A stretch of DNA of 64,000 nucleotides from Roseicitreum antarcticum (lineage in GTDB: Bacteria; Pseudomonadota; Alphaproteobacteria; Rhodobacterales; Rhodobacteraceae): NCBI RefSeq assembly GCF_014681765.1, contig NZ_CP061498.1, positions 434,001 through 498,000 on the forward strand, written 5' to 3'. How positions within the stretch are numbered: the stretch's first letter is position 1; each line of letters begins with the position of its first letter. The translations under genes and the position numbers were made by a program. Shown here in pieces: positions 44,767 to 54,042 of this stretch. The notes beneath the pieces were generated by a model. That model was not told the DNA's origin and made no database searches. It saw only the letters and a program-made list of their open reading frames with translations.

Positions 44767-45195
44767 TCAGTTCACGCCGACGATTTCGACCGCGAAGGTC
44801 AGATCCTTGCCCGCCAGCGGGTGATTTGCGTCCAGCGTCACTGTCTCATCCGAGACGGCGGCGACGACCACGGGCATGGCTTTGCCATCAGGCATCTGCA
44901 TTTGCAGCCCCAGACCAACTTCCAACGGGATCGATTCCGGGATCTGGTCGCGCGGCACATCTTGACGTCCATCGGGATTGTGCGGGCCATAGGCCAGATC
45001 GCTGGGGATATGCACGGTCTTTGCCTCACCCACGGTCATGCCGGGCAGCGCCTGGTCCAGCCCGGGGATGATCTGGCCGGAACCCAGTTGAAACTCCAGC
45101 GGGTCGCGCCCGTCGGAACTGTCGAAAACTGTGCCGTCTTCCAGCGTGCCGGTGTAGTGAATGCGGACGGTATCGCCCTCTTTGACTTGCGTCAT
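44767..45195 (-). CDS. FKBP-type peptidyl-prolyl cis-trans isomerase, SlyD-like
   Basis: A 142-residue protein with the FKBP domain split by an insert-in-flap domain, as in SlyD: VRIHYTGTLEDGTVFDSS, GSGQIIPGLDQALPGM, GEAKTVHIPSDLAYG, and DANHPLAGKDLTF after the insert. It helps protein folding in the cytoplasm. The metal-binding His-rich tail of E. coli SlyD is missing. A divergent hydrolase gene lies upstream. Confidence 0.93.
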   Translation of the reverse strand: MTQVKEGDTVRIHYTGTLEDGTVFDSSDGRDPLEFQLGSGQIIPGLDQALPGMTVGEAKTVHIPSDLAYGPHNPDGRQDVPRDQIPESIPLEVGLGLQMQMPDGKAMPVVVAAVSDETVTLDANHPLAGKDLTFAVEIVGVN

Positions 45196-45428
45196 ATGGT
45201 GTCGCTTTCATGTTGGGAGGGGTGAATTTGCGAAGGCCACGCGAAAATGCGCGCGGGTTGCTTCATGTGCGGGCTTTAGCCTAGCGGACCGTGGCATAAT
45301 GTAAACCCCCACGGCAAAGCGGGGCGGCGGGGGCATCTGGCCCCTTCCCCCTGACGCCGCCTTGTGCAAATCTGGCCCCGAACGGGCGCCCGTCGCCCTC
45401 GGCCGTTTCCCCCCTGGAGGGTTCGCTC

Positions 45429-46250
45429 ATGCCCGATTTCACCGCAGCCGATGGCGCGCGGCTGCATTACACCGACGAAGGCCATGGCGTGCCGCTTCTG
45501 TGTCTCGCCGGGCTGACGCGCGACGGGCGCGACTTTGACTATCTGGCACCGCATCTGCCGCCGCTGCGGCTGATCCGCCCCGATTATCGCGGGCGTGGGC
45601 AGTCCGACTGGACCGGTGCCGCGACCTATACTGTCGCCCAGGAGGCAGCGGATGCGCTGGCGTTGCTGGATCATTTGCGCCTGAACTCCGCCGTGGTACT
45701 GGGCACGTCGCGCGGTGGGATCATCGGCATGTATCTGGCCGCCACCGCACCGGACCGTCTGCGCGGGCTGTGCCTGAACGATGTAGGCCCGGTGATCGAG
45801 GGGTCGGGGCTGGCCCGGATCGCCGACTACATCGGTGTGAATCCCGCCGCGCGCAGCCATGCCGCCGCCGCCGTGGCGCTGGAACACGCGATGAGCGATT
45901 TCGCCAATGTCCCCAAGGGCCGGTGGATGGCCGAGGCCCGCAAGCATTTCAACGCGACCGACAACGGGCTGGAACTGACCTATGACCCCGCCTTGCGTAA
46001 CGCCTATCTGGCGGCGATGACGGGCGGCGTCACCGATATGTGGCCGTTGTTCGACGCCTGCAATGGCCTGCCGTTGGCGCTGATCCGGGGGGCGAATTCC
46101 AACCTTCTGTCGCGCGACACGGCCGAGGAGATGCAGCGCCGCCGTCCCGACATGATCTTTGAGGAGGTGCCAGACCGTGGCCATATCCCCTTCCTGGATG
46201 AACCCGCATCGCTGCGCGCCGTCCACCAGTTGCTGGGGCGGTGCCTTTAG
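45429..46250 (+). CDS. Alpha/beta hydrolase
   Basis: A 273-residue single-domain hydrolase. The nucleophile Ser94 is in GTSRGGIIG, the oxyanion region in LAGLTRDGRDF, the acid near the C-terminal third and the His in GHIPFLDEPASL. GGAGG lies eight bases before the ATG. The substrate is not known; the family covers esterases, lactonases and haloalkane-like hydrolases. A threonine dehydratase-like gene follows 217 bases later. Confidence 0.88.
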   Translation: MPDFTAADGARLHYTDEGHGVPLLCLAGLTRDGRDFDYLAPHLPPLRLIRPDYRGRGQSDWTGAATYTVAQEAADALALLDHLRLNSAVVLGTSRGGIIGMYLAATAPDRLRGLCLNDVGPVIEGSGLARIADYIGVNPAARSHAAAAVALEHAMSDFANVPKGRWMAEARKHFNATDNGLELTYDPALRNAYLAAMTGGVTDMWPLFDACNGLPLALIRGANSNLLSRDTAEEMQRRRPDMIFEEVPDRGHIPFLDEPASLRAVHQLLGRCL

Positions 46251-46467
46251 GGGCGGTGCCCCGGGCGCTGGCCTCGGTATCGACAAGACACGTTGCAGCC
46301 AGCCGCATCAATGTAGGCACCCCGCGCATCTGCGCACCACGGGTGATGATGACCAACGCTGACAATCGCTGTGCCTGCACCGCCAATTTTCCCCGCGCGC
46401 AGGCGCAGCGACAAAGGGCATCCGGCCCGCAGCACGAACCCTGACACTTGAAAGAAAGCCAAACGAC

Positions 46468-47463
46468 ATGACCATCGCTGAGCATACCATGCCCGTCGCC
46501 CCCGATCTGGCCGCCATCATGGCCGCGCAGGCCCGGCTGACGGGCAAGGCGCGGGTGACGCCGCTTTTGTCTTCCCCCTTCCTTGACGACATCGCCGGGC
46601 GGCGTGTGCTGGTGAAGGCGGAATGCCTGCAACACACCGGCAGCTTCAAGTTTCGCGGCGCGTGGTCGGCGATCTCGGCGCTGCCGGACAGCCTGCGCGC
46701 GCGCGGTGTGCTGGCGTTTTCCAGCGGCAACCATGCGCAAGGTGTGGCGCTGGCCGCCCGGATGCATGGCGTCGCGGCGGTGATCTTGATGCCCGCCGAT
46801 GCGCCGCAGGTGAAGATCGCCAACACCCGCGGGCTGGGGGCCGAGGTGGTGCTTTATGATCGCGCGACCGGCGACCGCGATGCGCTGGGGGCCGAACTGG
46901 CCGCGACACGGGGCCTGACGCTGATAAAACCCTTCGACAACCACGATGTGATCGCCGGGCAGGCCAGCGTCGGGCTGGAAATCGCCGTACAGGCCGCGGC
47001 CGAGGGCGTGAGTGCCGCCGATGTGCTGGTCTGCTGCGGTGGCGGTGGGCTGACCTCGGGCATCGCGCTGGCGCTGGAGGGGCATGCCCCCGGCCTGCGC
47101 GCCCGCCCGGCAGAGCCTGAGGGGTTCGACGATGTTGCCCGCTCGCTCGCCACGGGCAAGCGGCAGGCCAATACCCTGCGCACCGGGCTGTGCGACGCGA
47201 TTGTGACGCCGACGCCGGGCGATCTGACATGGCCCGTGATCCAGCGCCTGTGCGGGCCGGGGCTGGTGGTCAGCGACACGCAGGCCCTGCGCGCCATGGC
47301 GTTGGCGTTCGAGCGGTTGCGCATCGTGCTGGAGCCTGGCGGCGCCGTGGCGCTGGCTGCGGCACTGTTCCACCCCGATGCCGTGACGGGCGACGCGGTG
47401 ATCGCCGTCGCCTCGGGCGGGAATGTGGACCGCGCGGTGTTTGAGCGCGCGCTGGCGCTGTAG
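46468..47463 (+). CDS. Threonine/serine dehydratase-like PLP enzyme
   Basis: A 331-residue fold type II PLP enzyme. The cofactor Lys61 is in HTGSFKFRGA, followed by SSGNHAQGVALAA, the phosphate loop CCGGGGLTSG and SGGNVDR at the end. It lacks a C-terminal ACT domain, so it resembles catabolic threonine dehydratase, serine racemase or related ammonia lyases. GAAAG lies before the ATG. Strict substrate assignment is not possible from sequence. Confidence 0.88.
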   Translation: MTIAEHTMPVAPDLAAIMAAQARLTGKARVTPLLSSPFLDDIAGRRVLVKAECLQHTGSFKFRGAWSAISALPDSLRARGVLAFSSGNHAQGVALAARMHGVAAVILMPADAPQVKIANTRGLGAEVVLYDRATGDRDALGAELAATRGLTLIKPFDNHDVIAGQASVGLEIAVQAAAEGVSAADVLVCCGGGGLTSGIALALEGHAPGLRARPAEPEGFDDVARSLATGKRQANTLRTGLCDAIVTPTPGDLTWPVIQRLCGPGLVVSDTQALRAMALAFERLRIVLEPGGAVALAAALFHPDAVTGDAVIAVASGGNVDRAVFERALAL

Positions 47464-47806
47464 GTCAGGGCCGGGACGCGGTGGGCTGGGCATGACGCTG
47501 AGACGTCGGGGTGCCAAGGGCTTTCCGTGTCGGGGTTGGGGAAAGCGCCTATGCCATCCGTGCCCCGTCGCCTAGGCAATGCAGTGGGAAGACAGCGATG
47601 CGGGCGGGGGCAAAAGTCCCGGGCCAGCCCTTGATCAGCCGCACGCCCCTTCCACATGGGCGTTTCGCCCGCCGGGGGATCTGGCGCCGCAGCGTCTGTT
47701 TTTCGCATGGAACGGCACGGCATTCGGTGGTTTAAGCAATGGGAATACGGGCGGACAGCGCGGGACTGCGCACCCGCCCGCCCTTCATCCGGTAAAGGAG
47801 ATACCC
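47464..47806. other. Intergenic region before pcaD, no gene seen
   Basis: About 340 bases. The pcaD frame is open upstream, but the translation shows no family features. The right end has an excellent ribosome site (AAAGGAG). Confidence 0.5.
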
Positions 47807-48595
47807 ATGCATATGGCCGATCTGGGCGGCATCCGCCTGCATTACCGCATCGACGGCAACCCCGAGGGGCGGCCCGTCGTCTTCTCGAACTCGCTCGGCA
47901 CTGATCTGCGGATGTGGGACAAGGTCATCGCGCGACTGCCGCAATCGCTGCGCCTGATCCGCTATGACCGGCGCGGGCACGGGCTGTCCGACGCGCCGCC
48001 CGCGCCCTATGCCATGGGCCAGTTGGTGCGGGATACTGAGCAGCTTCTGGACCATCTGGCGGTACGGGATTGCGTGTTCGTCGGCCTGTCCATCGGTGGC
48101 ATGGTGGCACAAGGGCTGGCGGTGAAGCGGCTGGACATGGTGCGCGCGCTGGTCCTGTCGAACACTGCCGCCAAGATCGGCACGCCGCAGATGTGGCACG
48201 ACCGCATCGCCAGTGTGGCGTCCGGCGGGGTCGAGGTATTGGCCGACGCGGTGATGGAGCGCTGGTTCTCGCGCCCCTTCCGCGCCACGCCCGAGGCTGC
48301 GGCCTGGCGCAATATGCTGACGCGCACGCCGGTCGATGGCTATGCAGGGTGTTCGGCGGCGATTGCGGGTACCGATTTCTACACCACCACCGCCAGCCTG
48401 ACCCTGCCGACGCTGGGCATCGCGGGGACCGAAGACGGATCGACCCCGCCCGATCTGGTGCGCGAGACGCTTGGCCTGATAAAGGGGTCCGAGATGGCGG
48501 TGATGCACGGCGTGGGCCACATTCCGTGCGTGGAGGACCCCGATGCCTATGCCGCGCTGCTCAACGACTTTCTGACGCGGCTGGGGCATGTGTGA
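47807..48595 (+). CDS. pcaD: 3-oxoadipate enol-lactonase
   Basis: A 262-residue alpha/beta hydrolase that opens 3-oxoadipate enol-lactone in the protocatechuate branch of the beta-ketoadipate pathway. Family features are LHYRIDG, VVFSNSLGTDLRMWDKV, RLIRYDRRGHGLSD, the nucleophile Ser95 in GLSIGGMVAQGLA, and GHIPCVEDP with the His. The other pca genes are not in the window. It would process protocatechuate made by the QuiC product, which is a pathway-based link only. Confidence 0.88.
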   Translation: MHMADLGGIRLHYRIDGNPEGRPVVFSNSLGTDLRMWDKVIARLPQSLRLIRYDRRGHGLSDAPPAPYAMGQLVRDTEQLLDHLAVRDCVFVGLSIGGMVAQGLAVKRLDMVRALVLSNTAAKIGTPQMWHDRIASVASGGVEVLADAVMERWFSRPFRATPEAAAWRNMLTRTPVDGYAGCSAAIAGTDFYTTTASLTLPTLGIAGTEDGSTPPDLVRETLGLIKGSEMAVMHGVGHIPCVEDPDAYAALLNDFLTRLGHV

Positions 48596-48638
48596 CGGCG
48601 GGCCCGGTTGATTTGGCGCAATAGCAAGTCTTGCGTGG

Positions 48639-48659
48639 TCGTGGGTCGTGGGTCGTGGG
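48639..48659. repeat. 7-bp tandem repeat (TCGTGGG, three units)
   Basis: Three exact 7-bp units lie in the 297-base space after pcaD. I see no hairpin or gene here, only a short slippage-prone repeat. Confidence 0.7.
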
Positions 48660-48892
48660 TGGCGGGTAGTGATCCGGGCCGTGCCTGCACGGGGGGTGTA
48701 TCTGACTCGCAATGCGCCCTGCGTGGATGAGCCACCGCAAAGGCCAGGGGCCGCGCGGCGGGAGACGATACGCCGAAAGGCAGGCGAGGCGCCGGCCGAC
48801 ATGGCCGCCCGGAGTTGCGGGGGCAGGGGCTGCAAAACCGGATGGCGCGCCGCGACGGCGCGTCCTCTCTGGCGGTAGAGGTAGGGGGAGAT

Positions 48893-49612
48893 ATGGCCGA
48901 ATTTCTGCTGATCCATGGATCTTGCCATGGGGCATGGTGCTGGCGCGATGTGTTGCCGCACTTGCACGCGCTGGGGCACGGCGCGCGGGCGATTGACCTA
49001 CCCGCGCATGGTGCCGACACGACGCCACTGGAAGACGTAACGCTGGACCTCTATGCCCGCGCGATTGTCGCGGCCATGGAAACCGCCCCCGCGCCAGTGG
49101 TGTTGGTGGGGCATTCCATGGCGGGCTATCCGATCTCTGCCGCCGCCGAACTGGCCCCCGCGTTGATCCAAAAGCTGGTCTATCTCTGCGCCTATGTGCC
49201 GGTCTCGGGCCATTCGCTGGTGCAGATGCGGCAGGCGGCGCCCGCGCAACCCCTGTTGGAGGCGATCCGCAAGACCCCCGACGGGCTGGCCTTCACCATT
49301 GATCCGGCGCAGGCCGAGGCAAAGTTCTACCATGATTGCCCGCCCGAGGCCGTGGCCTATGCCATCGCGCGCCTTGGCCCGCAGCCAATCTTGCCGCAGG
49401 CCACGCCGCTGCGTCTGGGCGCGGCATATGCCAGCGTGCCGCGCCACTACATCCGCTGCACCGATGACCGCACCATCCCCCCGGAGTATCAAGTGACCAT
49501 GACGCGCGACTGGCCGCAGGAAGATGTGAGCGCGTTGGACACGTCGCATTCCCCGTTCTTCACAGCCCCACAGGCGCTGGCCGACCGGCTGATCGCCTGC
49601 GCCGCTGGCTGA
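48893..49612 (+). CDS. Alpha/beta hydrolase, salicylate-esterase/hydroxynitrile-lyase-like
   Basis: A 239-residue hydrolase. The start MAEFLLIHGSCHGAWCW and the DLPAHGAD segment, the nucleophile Ser75 in GHSMAGYPI, an Asp in CTDDRTIPP and a His in LDTSHSPFFTAPQAL match the RsbQ/plant-esterase-like family. The frame is open upstream to 48815, but the chosen ATG has GGGGAG just before it. The substrate is not known. Confidence 0.88.
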   Translation: MAEFLLIHGSCHGAWCWRDVLPHLHALGHGARAIDLPAHGADTTPLEDVTLDLYARAIVAAMETAPAPVVLVGHSMAGYPISAAAELAPALIQKLVYLCAYVPVSGHSLVQMRQAAPAQPLLEAIRKTPDGLAFTIDPAQAEAKFYHDCPPEAVAYAIARLGPQPILPQATPLRLGAAYASVPRHYIRCTDDRTIPPEYQVTMTRDWPQEDVSALDTSHSPFFTAPQALADRLIACAAG

Positions 49613-49685
49613 GTGCGGGGTGCGGAACGCTTTGGCAATGAGCGCCCCGCAAGAACCGCTGACGAGACATGGACATGCGCCGCCT

Positions 49686-50831
49686 TCAGAAACAGGCGGT
49701 GATCAGCGCGCGGGTGTTTTCAGGCGTCATGGCGACCGGGTTGCCGCCCACGCTGGGGTCTTCCAGCGCCATGGCGGTCAGATCGTCGATGCGGTCGGTC
49801 GGCACGCCCATCTGCGTCAGGTTCAGCGGGATGTTCAGCCCGACGTTCAGCGCGGCGACATCGGCCACGAACCCGTCGAACCCGCCCGTGATCCCCAGAT
49901 AGGCGGCGGCGGCCTCGATCCGCGACTCGATGGCTTCGCGGTTGAAGGCCAGTACCGGGGCCATGACGGCTGCGTTCGTGGTGCCATGGTGCGTTCCATA
50001 AACAGCTCCCACCGGATGGCTGATGGCATGGATCGCGCCCAGCCCCTTCTGGAAGGCCACGGCGCCCATGGCACCCGCTGCCATCATCTGCGCCCGCGCT
50101 TCCAGATCCGTGCCATCCGCATAGGCGCGCGGCAGGTAAGTGCGCACAAGGCGCATGCCTTCCAGCGCCATGCCATGGCTCATCGGGTGGAAATGCGGGC
50201 TGCAATAGGCCTCCAGGCAATGGGCGAAGGCGTCCATGCCCGTACCTGCGGTGATCGCGGGGGGCATGCCCACGGTCAGTTCGGGGTCGCATATCACCTG
50301 CGCAGGCAGGACGCGGGGATGAAAGATGATCTTCTTCACATGGGTGACCGAATTGGTGAGCACGCTGGCGCGCCCGACCTCGGACCCGGTGCCCGCAGTG
50401 GTGGGCACCGCGACGATGGGGGCAATGCCGGCCGCATCGGCGCGGGTCCACCAGTCGCCCACATCCTCAAAGTCCCAGATCGGGCGGGACTGGCCGGACA
50501 TGAAGGCCACCATCTTGCCCAGGTCGAGGCCAGAGCCGCCGCCAAACGCGATCACGCCGTCATGTCCGCCGGCATGATAAGCCCGGAGACCGGCTTCGAG
50601 GTTGACCTCGGACGGGTTCGGGTCGACCTCGGCGAAGATCGCGCGGCCCAGACCCGCTTTCTCCATCAGGTCGAGCGTGCGCGCGGTGATCGGCAGCGCG
50701 GCCAGCCCGCGGTCGGTGACCAGCAAGGGCTTTGAAATTCCCGCCGCCGCGCAGGCAGCCGCGATTTCCGCGATCCGGCCCGCGCCGAAACGGATGTTGG
50801 TGGGGTAGGACCAATTGGCGGTAAGCGTCAT
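49686..50831 (-). CDS. Iron-containing alcohol dehydrogenase
   Basis: A 381-residue group III alcohol dehydrogenase. The NAD-binding motif FGGGSGLDLGK, VPTTAGTGSE, and metal ligands in AGTGMDAFAHCLEAY, HPMSHG, GAIHAISHPVGAVYGTHHG are present. It overlaps the aldehyde dehydrogenase gene by four bases (ATGA), so an alcohol-aldehyde-acid sequence is likely. It is the last gene of the operon that starts at 57827. Confidence 0.93.
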   Translation of the reverse strand: MTLTANWSYPTNIRFGAGRIAEIAAACAAAGISKPLLVTDRGLAALPITARTLDLMEKAGLGRAIFAEVDPNPSEVNLEAGLRAYHAGGHDGVIAFGGGSGLDLGKMVAFMSGQSRPIWDFEDVGDWWTRADAAGIAPIVAVPTTAGTGSEVGRASVLTNSVTHVKKIIFHPRVLPAQVICDPELTVGMPPAITAGTGMDAFAHCLEAYCSPHFHPMSHGMALEGMRLVRTYLPRAYADGTDLEARAQMMAAGAMGAVAFQKGLGAIHAISHPVGAVYGTHHGTTNAAVMAPVLAFNREAIESRIEAAAAYLGITGGFDGFVADVAALNVGLNIPLNLTQMGVPTDRIDDLTAMALEDPSVGGNPVAMTPENTRALITACF

Positions 50832-52207
50832 TTCTGCAACTTTCTGAAGTGGTAGGATTTGGGCCGTGTCAGGTTGTGATAGCCGATGACCGACAGTCCG
50901 CCGCCCTTGCCGGTGGTCTTGCAGCCGGTCCAGCACAGCGCAGGATCGAGGTAATCGGCGCGGTTGAGAAAGATTGTCCCGGTTGCGACCTGCGCGCCGA
51001 TCCGCAGCGCGCGGTCCACATCGTGCGTCCACAGGCTGGCGGTCAGGCCGTAGGGGCTGTCGTTCATCAACGCCAGCGCCTCGGCATCGTCGCGCACCGG
51101 CATGATGCCAACGACCGGGCCAAAACTTTCGTCGCGCATCACGGCCATATCATGGGTCACGCCGGTCAGGATCTGCGGGGTCAGGTAGCAGCCGCCGTCA
51201 TCTGCGGCCATGCGCGCGATATGCGCGGTGGCGCCTGCCGCCACGGCGGCGTCGATCTGCCCGCGCACGGTGTCGGCAAAGCGGCGTGCGGCCATGGGGC
51301 CGATGGTGGTGGCTTCATCGCGCGGGTCGCCCAGCACGTAGCTGTTCACCAGCGCCACGGATTTCGCCACAAAGGCATCGAACAGGCTTTCATGGACATA
51401 AATCCGCTCGATCCCGCAGCAGCACTGGCCCGAGTTGAACATTGCCCCGTCGATCAGCACCGCCACGGCGGTGTCGAGGTCGGCGTCTTCCATGACATAT
51501 CCCGGGTCCTTGCCGCCCAGTTCCAACCCCATGGGCACGAAAGTGCCCGCCGCCGCGCGTTCCATCGCCTGCCCCCCCGCGACCGAGCCGGTGAAGTTGA
51601 CGAAATCAAAGGCCCGTGCGCCGATCAGATCGCTGGTGGTGGCATGGTCCAGAAAGACGTTCTGGAACACGTCACGCGGGATGCCCGCGCTGTGGAAGGC
51701 GCGCGCCATTCGCTCGCCGACCAGCAGCGTCTGGGTGGCGTGTTTCAGCACCACTGTATTGCCCGCGATCAGCGCGGGCGCCACCGTGTTGATCGCGGTC
51801 ATATAGGGATAGTTCCAGGGCGCGATGACCAGCACGACGCCATGGGGCTCGCGGATGATCTGGCGCAGGAAGGCGTCCGAATCCTCGACCCCGATGGGGG
51901 CGAGCGCTTCTGCGGCGATGGTCGCCATGTGGTTCGCGCGTTCCTCGAAACCGCCGAATTCGCCGCCAAACCGCACGGGGCGGCCCATCTGCCCGGCAAG
52001 TTCGGGCACGATCTCGTCATTCATGGCGCCGACGGCAGCCACGCCTGCCTGCACCAGCGCAATACGCTCGGCCAGCGGGCGAGCAGCCCAGGCGGCCTGT
52101 GCGTCGCGCGCGCGCGTGGCTGCGGCGTGCGCGGCGTGCGCCGACAGGGCGGCGCGTTCGGCATAGACAGAGCCGTCGATGGGAGAAATGCACTGAAGTG
52201 TCGTCAT
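50828..52207 (-). CDS. Aldehyde dehydrogenase
   Basis: A 459-residue NAD(P)-dependent aldehyde dehydrogenase. It has VLVIAPWNYPYMTAINTVAPAL, FTGSVAGG, the catalytic Glu in LELGGKDPGYV and the catalytic Cys in NSGQCCCGIERIYV, plus the ESFGPVVGI block. AGGA lies seven bases before the ATG. Translation is coupled to the alcohol dehydrogenase. With the glutamine-synthetase-like gene upstream it may oxidise a glutamylated aldehyde, as PuuC does in putrescine breakdown. Confidence 0.93.
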   Translation of the reverse strand: MTTLQCISPIDGSVYAERAALSAHAAHAAATRARDAQAAWAARPLAERIALVQAGVAAVGAMNDEIVPELAGQMGRPVRFGGEFGGFEERANHMATIAAEALAPIGVEDSDAFLRQIIREPHGVVLVIAPWNYPYMTAINTVAPALIAGNTVVLKHATQTLLVGERMARAFHSAGIPRDVFQNVFLDHATTSDLIGARAFDFVNFTGSVAGGQAMERAAAGTFVPMGLELGGKDPGYVMEDADLDTAVAVLIDGAMFNSGQCCCGIERIYVHESLFDAFVAKSVALVNSYVLGDPRDEATTIGPMAARRFADTVRGQIDAAVAAGATAHIARMAADDGGCYLTPQILTGVTHDMAVMRDESFGPVVGIMPVRDDAEALALMNDSPYGLTASLWTHDVDRALRIGAQVATGTIFLNRADYLDPALCWTGCKTTGKGGGLSVIGYHNLTRPKSYHFRKLQK

Positions 52208-52464
52208 GTCGGGTTCCTGATGGGTTTGTGGCCCGGGGGCTGGTAGTGGTTTGAGGCGCTGCTGGTGGGGGCGCCGCCCCTTGCGCCGCTGTTCAGTTCA
52301 GATCACGTGCGACCCAGACGTTCAAGCGACCCGTCGCTGGTGTGCGGTTCTGGCGGCGATCCTGGGGCGGCTTTCCACCGTGCAGCGTCGCGCAAGGGCC
52401 TGCGCCGGGGCTTGGCCGTCTTCGCATCCCCTGCGCTGCTGCGCGAGGTGGTCCACACCATTCC

Positions 52465-53841
52465 TCAGCATCGCTCGAACCCGCGCTGGACTTCCCAGTC
52501 GGTCACTACGCGGTCGGCCTGCGACACCTCCCATCGGGCGGCATGGGTGTAATGGTCGATCACCGCGTCGCCGAAGGCCGCGCGCAGCATGGCCGACCCT
52601 TCCAGTGTGTCGGCCGCGTCGCGCAGGGTTCGGGGCAGGGCGGGGGCATCGCCCGCATAGGCGTCGCCTGCGAAGGCGGGGGGCAGTTCCATCTGCCCCT
52701 CAATCCCGGCGATTCCGGCCGCGATCAGGGCGGCCATCGCGAGGTAGGGGTTCAGATCCGCTCCGCCGATCCGGCATTCCATCCGCACAGCCTTGGTGCC
52801 CGCGCCACACAGCCGGTAGCCTGCGGTGCGGTTGTCGGTGGACCAAACGGTGGACGTCGGCGCAAAAGTGCCCGATTGAAAGCGTTTGTAGCTGTTCACA
52901 TAGGGTGCGAGGAAATAGCAGATCTCGGCGGTGTGGGCCAGTTGCCCGGCGGTGAACTGCCGCATCAGCGCCGACATGGTGTCGGGCGCGTCGGGGTCGT
53001 GGAAGGCCGATGCGCCATCGGCATGCAGCAGCGACATGTGCACATGCGACGAGGATCCGACGCGGTCATGGTGCCATTTCGCCATGAACGTCACCGCGCG
53101 CCCCTTCGACCAGGCGATTTCCTTGCAGCCGTTCTTCACAACCGAGTGGTTGTCGGCGGTGTCGAGCGCGTCTGAATAGCGGACGTTGATCTCTTCCTGC
53201 CCGGCCTCGGCCTCGCCTTTGGAATTCTCGACCGGAATGCCCGCGCCATAAAGCCCGTTGCGGATGGCACGCATCACATCCTCTTCCTTGGTGGTCTGGA
53301 AGATGTGGTAATCCTCATTATAGCCGCTGATCGGCGTCAGCCCGGCGAAATTGCTGTCGCGCAGGGCGTCATAGCTTTCGCGGAACAGGAAGAATTCCAA
53401 CTCCGTCGCCATCATCGCGCGCAGACCCATCGCTTCCAGCCGTGCCACCTGCCGCTTGAGGATCGCGCGGGGGGAATGGGGCACCTCGGCGTGGGTGTGG
53501 TGGTCAAGGATGTCGCACAGCACCAGCGCCGTCCCCTCCAGCCACGGGATATGCCGCAAGGTGGTCATGTCGGGCTGCATGACATAATCGCCATAGCCCG
53601 CCTGCCAACTGCTGGAGGCATAGCCCGGCACGGTGTGCATCTCCAGGTCTGTGGCCAGCAGATAGTTGCAGCAATGCGTTTCACGCCACGCGCTGTCGAC
53701 AAAATGCTGGGCATGAAAGCGTTTGCCCATCAACCGGCCCTGCATGTCGACGCCGCAGGCCAGCACGGTGTCGATGGAACCGCTCGCAACGGCGGCTTTG
53801 AGGCTGTCATGGGTCAGGTTTCCGGGCATCAGGGCACTCAT
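52465..53841 (-). CDS. Glutamine-synthetase-like gamma-glutamyl ligase (PuuA/IpuC type)
   Basis: A 458-residue GS-family ligase. Key elements are ATELEFFLF, the metal Glu in EAEAGQEEINVRY, the His-Val-His in SSSHVHMSLL, NSYKRFQSGTFAP, and CRIGGADLNPYLAM with the Arg for glutamate. It lacks the adenylation Tyr loop of true glutamine synthetase. Members join glutamate to amines (putrescine, isopropylamine, ethanolamine). With ALDH, ADH, TRAP and an amidohydrolase it suggests amine or amino-alcohol breakdown; the true substrate is open. Confidence 0.88.
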   Translation of the reverse strand: MSALMPGNLTHDSLKAAVASGSIDTVLACGVDMQGRLMGKRFHAQHFVDSAWRETHCCNYLLATDLEMHTVPGYASSSWQAGYGDYVMQPDMTTLRHIPWLEGTALVLCDILDHHTHAEVPHSPRAILKRQVARLEAMGLRAMMATELEFFLFRESYDALRDSNFAGLTPISGYNEDYHIFQTTKEEDVMRAIRNGLYGAGIPVENSKGEAEAGQEEINVRYSDALDTADNHSVVKNGCKEIAWSKGRAVTFMAKWHHDRVGSSSHVHMSLLHADGASAFHDPDAPDTMSALMRQFTAGQLAHTAEICYFLAPYVNSYKRFQSGTFAPTSTVWSTDNRTAGYRLCGAGTKAVRMECRIGGADLNPYLAMAALIAAGIAGIEGQMELPPAFAGDAYAGDAPALPRTLRDAADTLEGSAMLRAAFGDAVIDHYTHAARWEVSQADRVVTDWEVQRGFERC

Positions 53842-54007
53842 TTCTGTTCAGGGTCAGTGGGTTGGCGCAGGATCGGCAGGGTAGGGGCTTTGGGTAACGG
53901 TGCGGGAAAGCCTGCCCGCAAGGTCGGGGTCGGACGCCGCAGGGGGGGGCATGCGGGCGCGGGGCGTTGCCGTCCCCGCGCCCAGTGTAGAAAGCTATCG
54001 CCGGGCT

Positions 54008-54034
54008 GCCCCACCGGCGCGGGGCCGGTGGGGC
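54008..54034 (-). terminator. 11-bp perfect hairpin after dctP
   Basis: GCCCCACCGGC and GCCGGTGGGGC form a perfect stem with a 5-base loop, nine bases after the dctP stop on the minus strand. No T-run follows. It probably stabilises the dctP transcript or partly ends it before the ligase gene. Confidence 0.65.
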
Positions 54035-54042
54035 GTGATGCC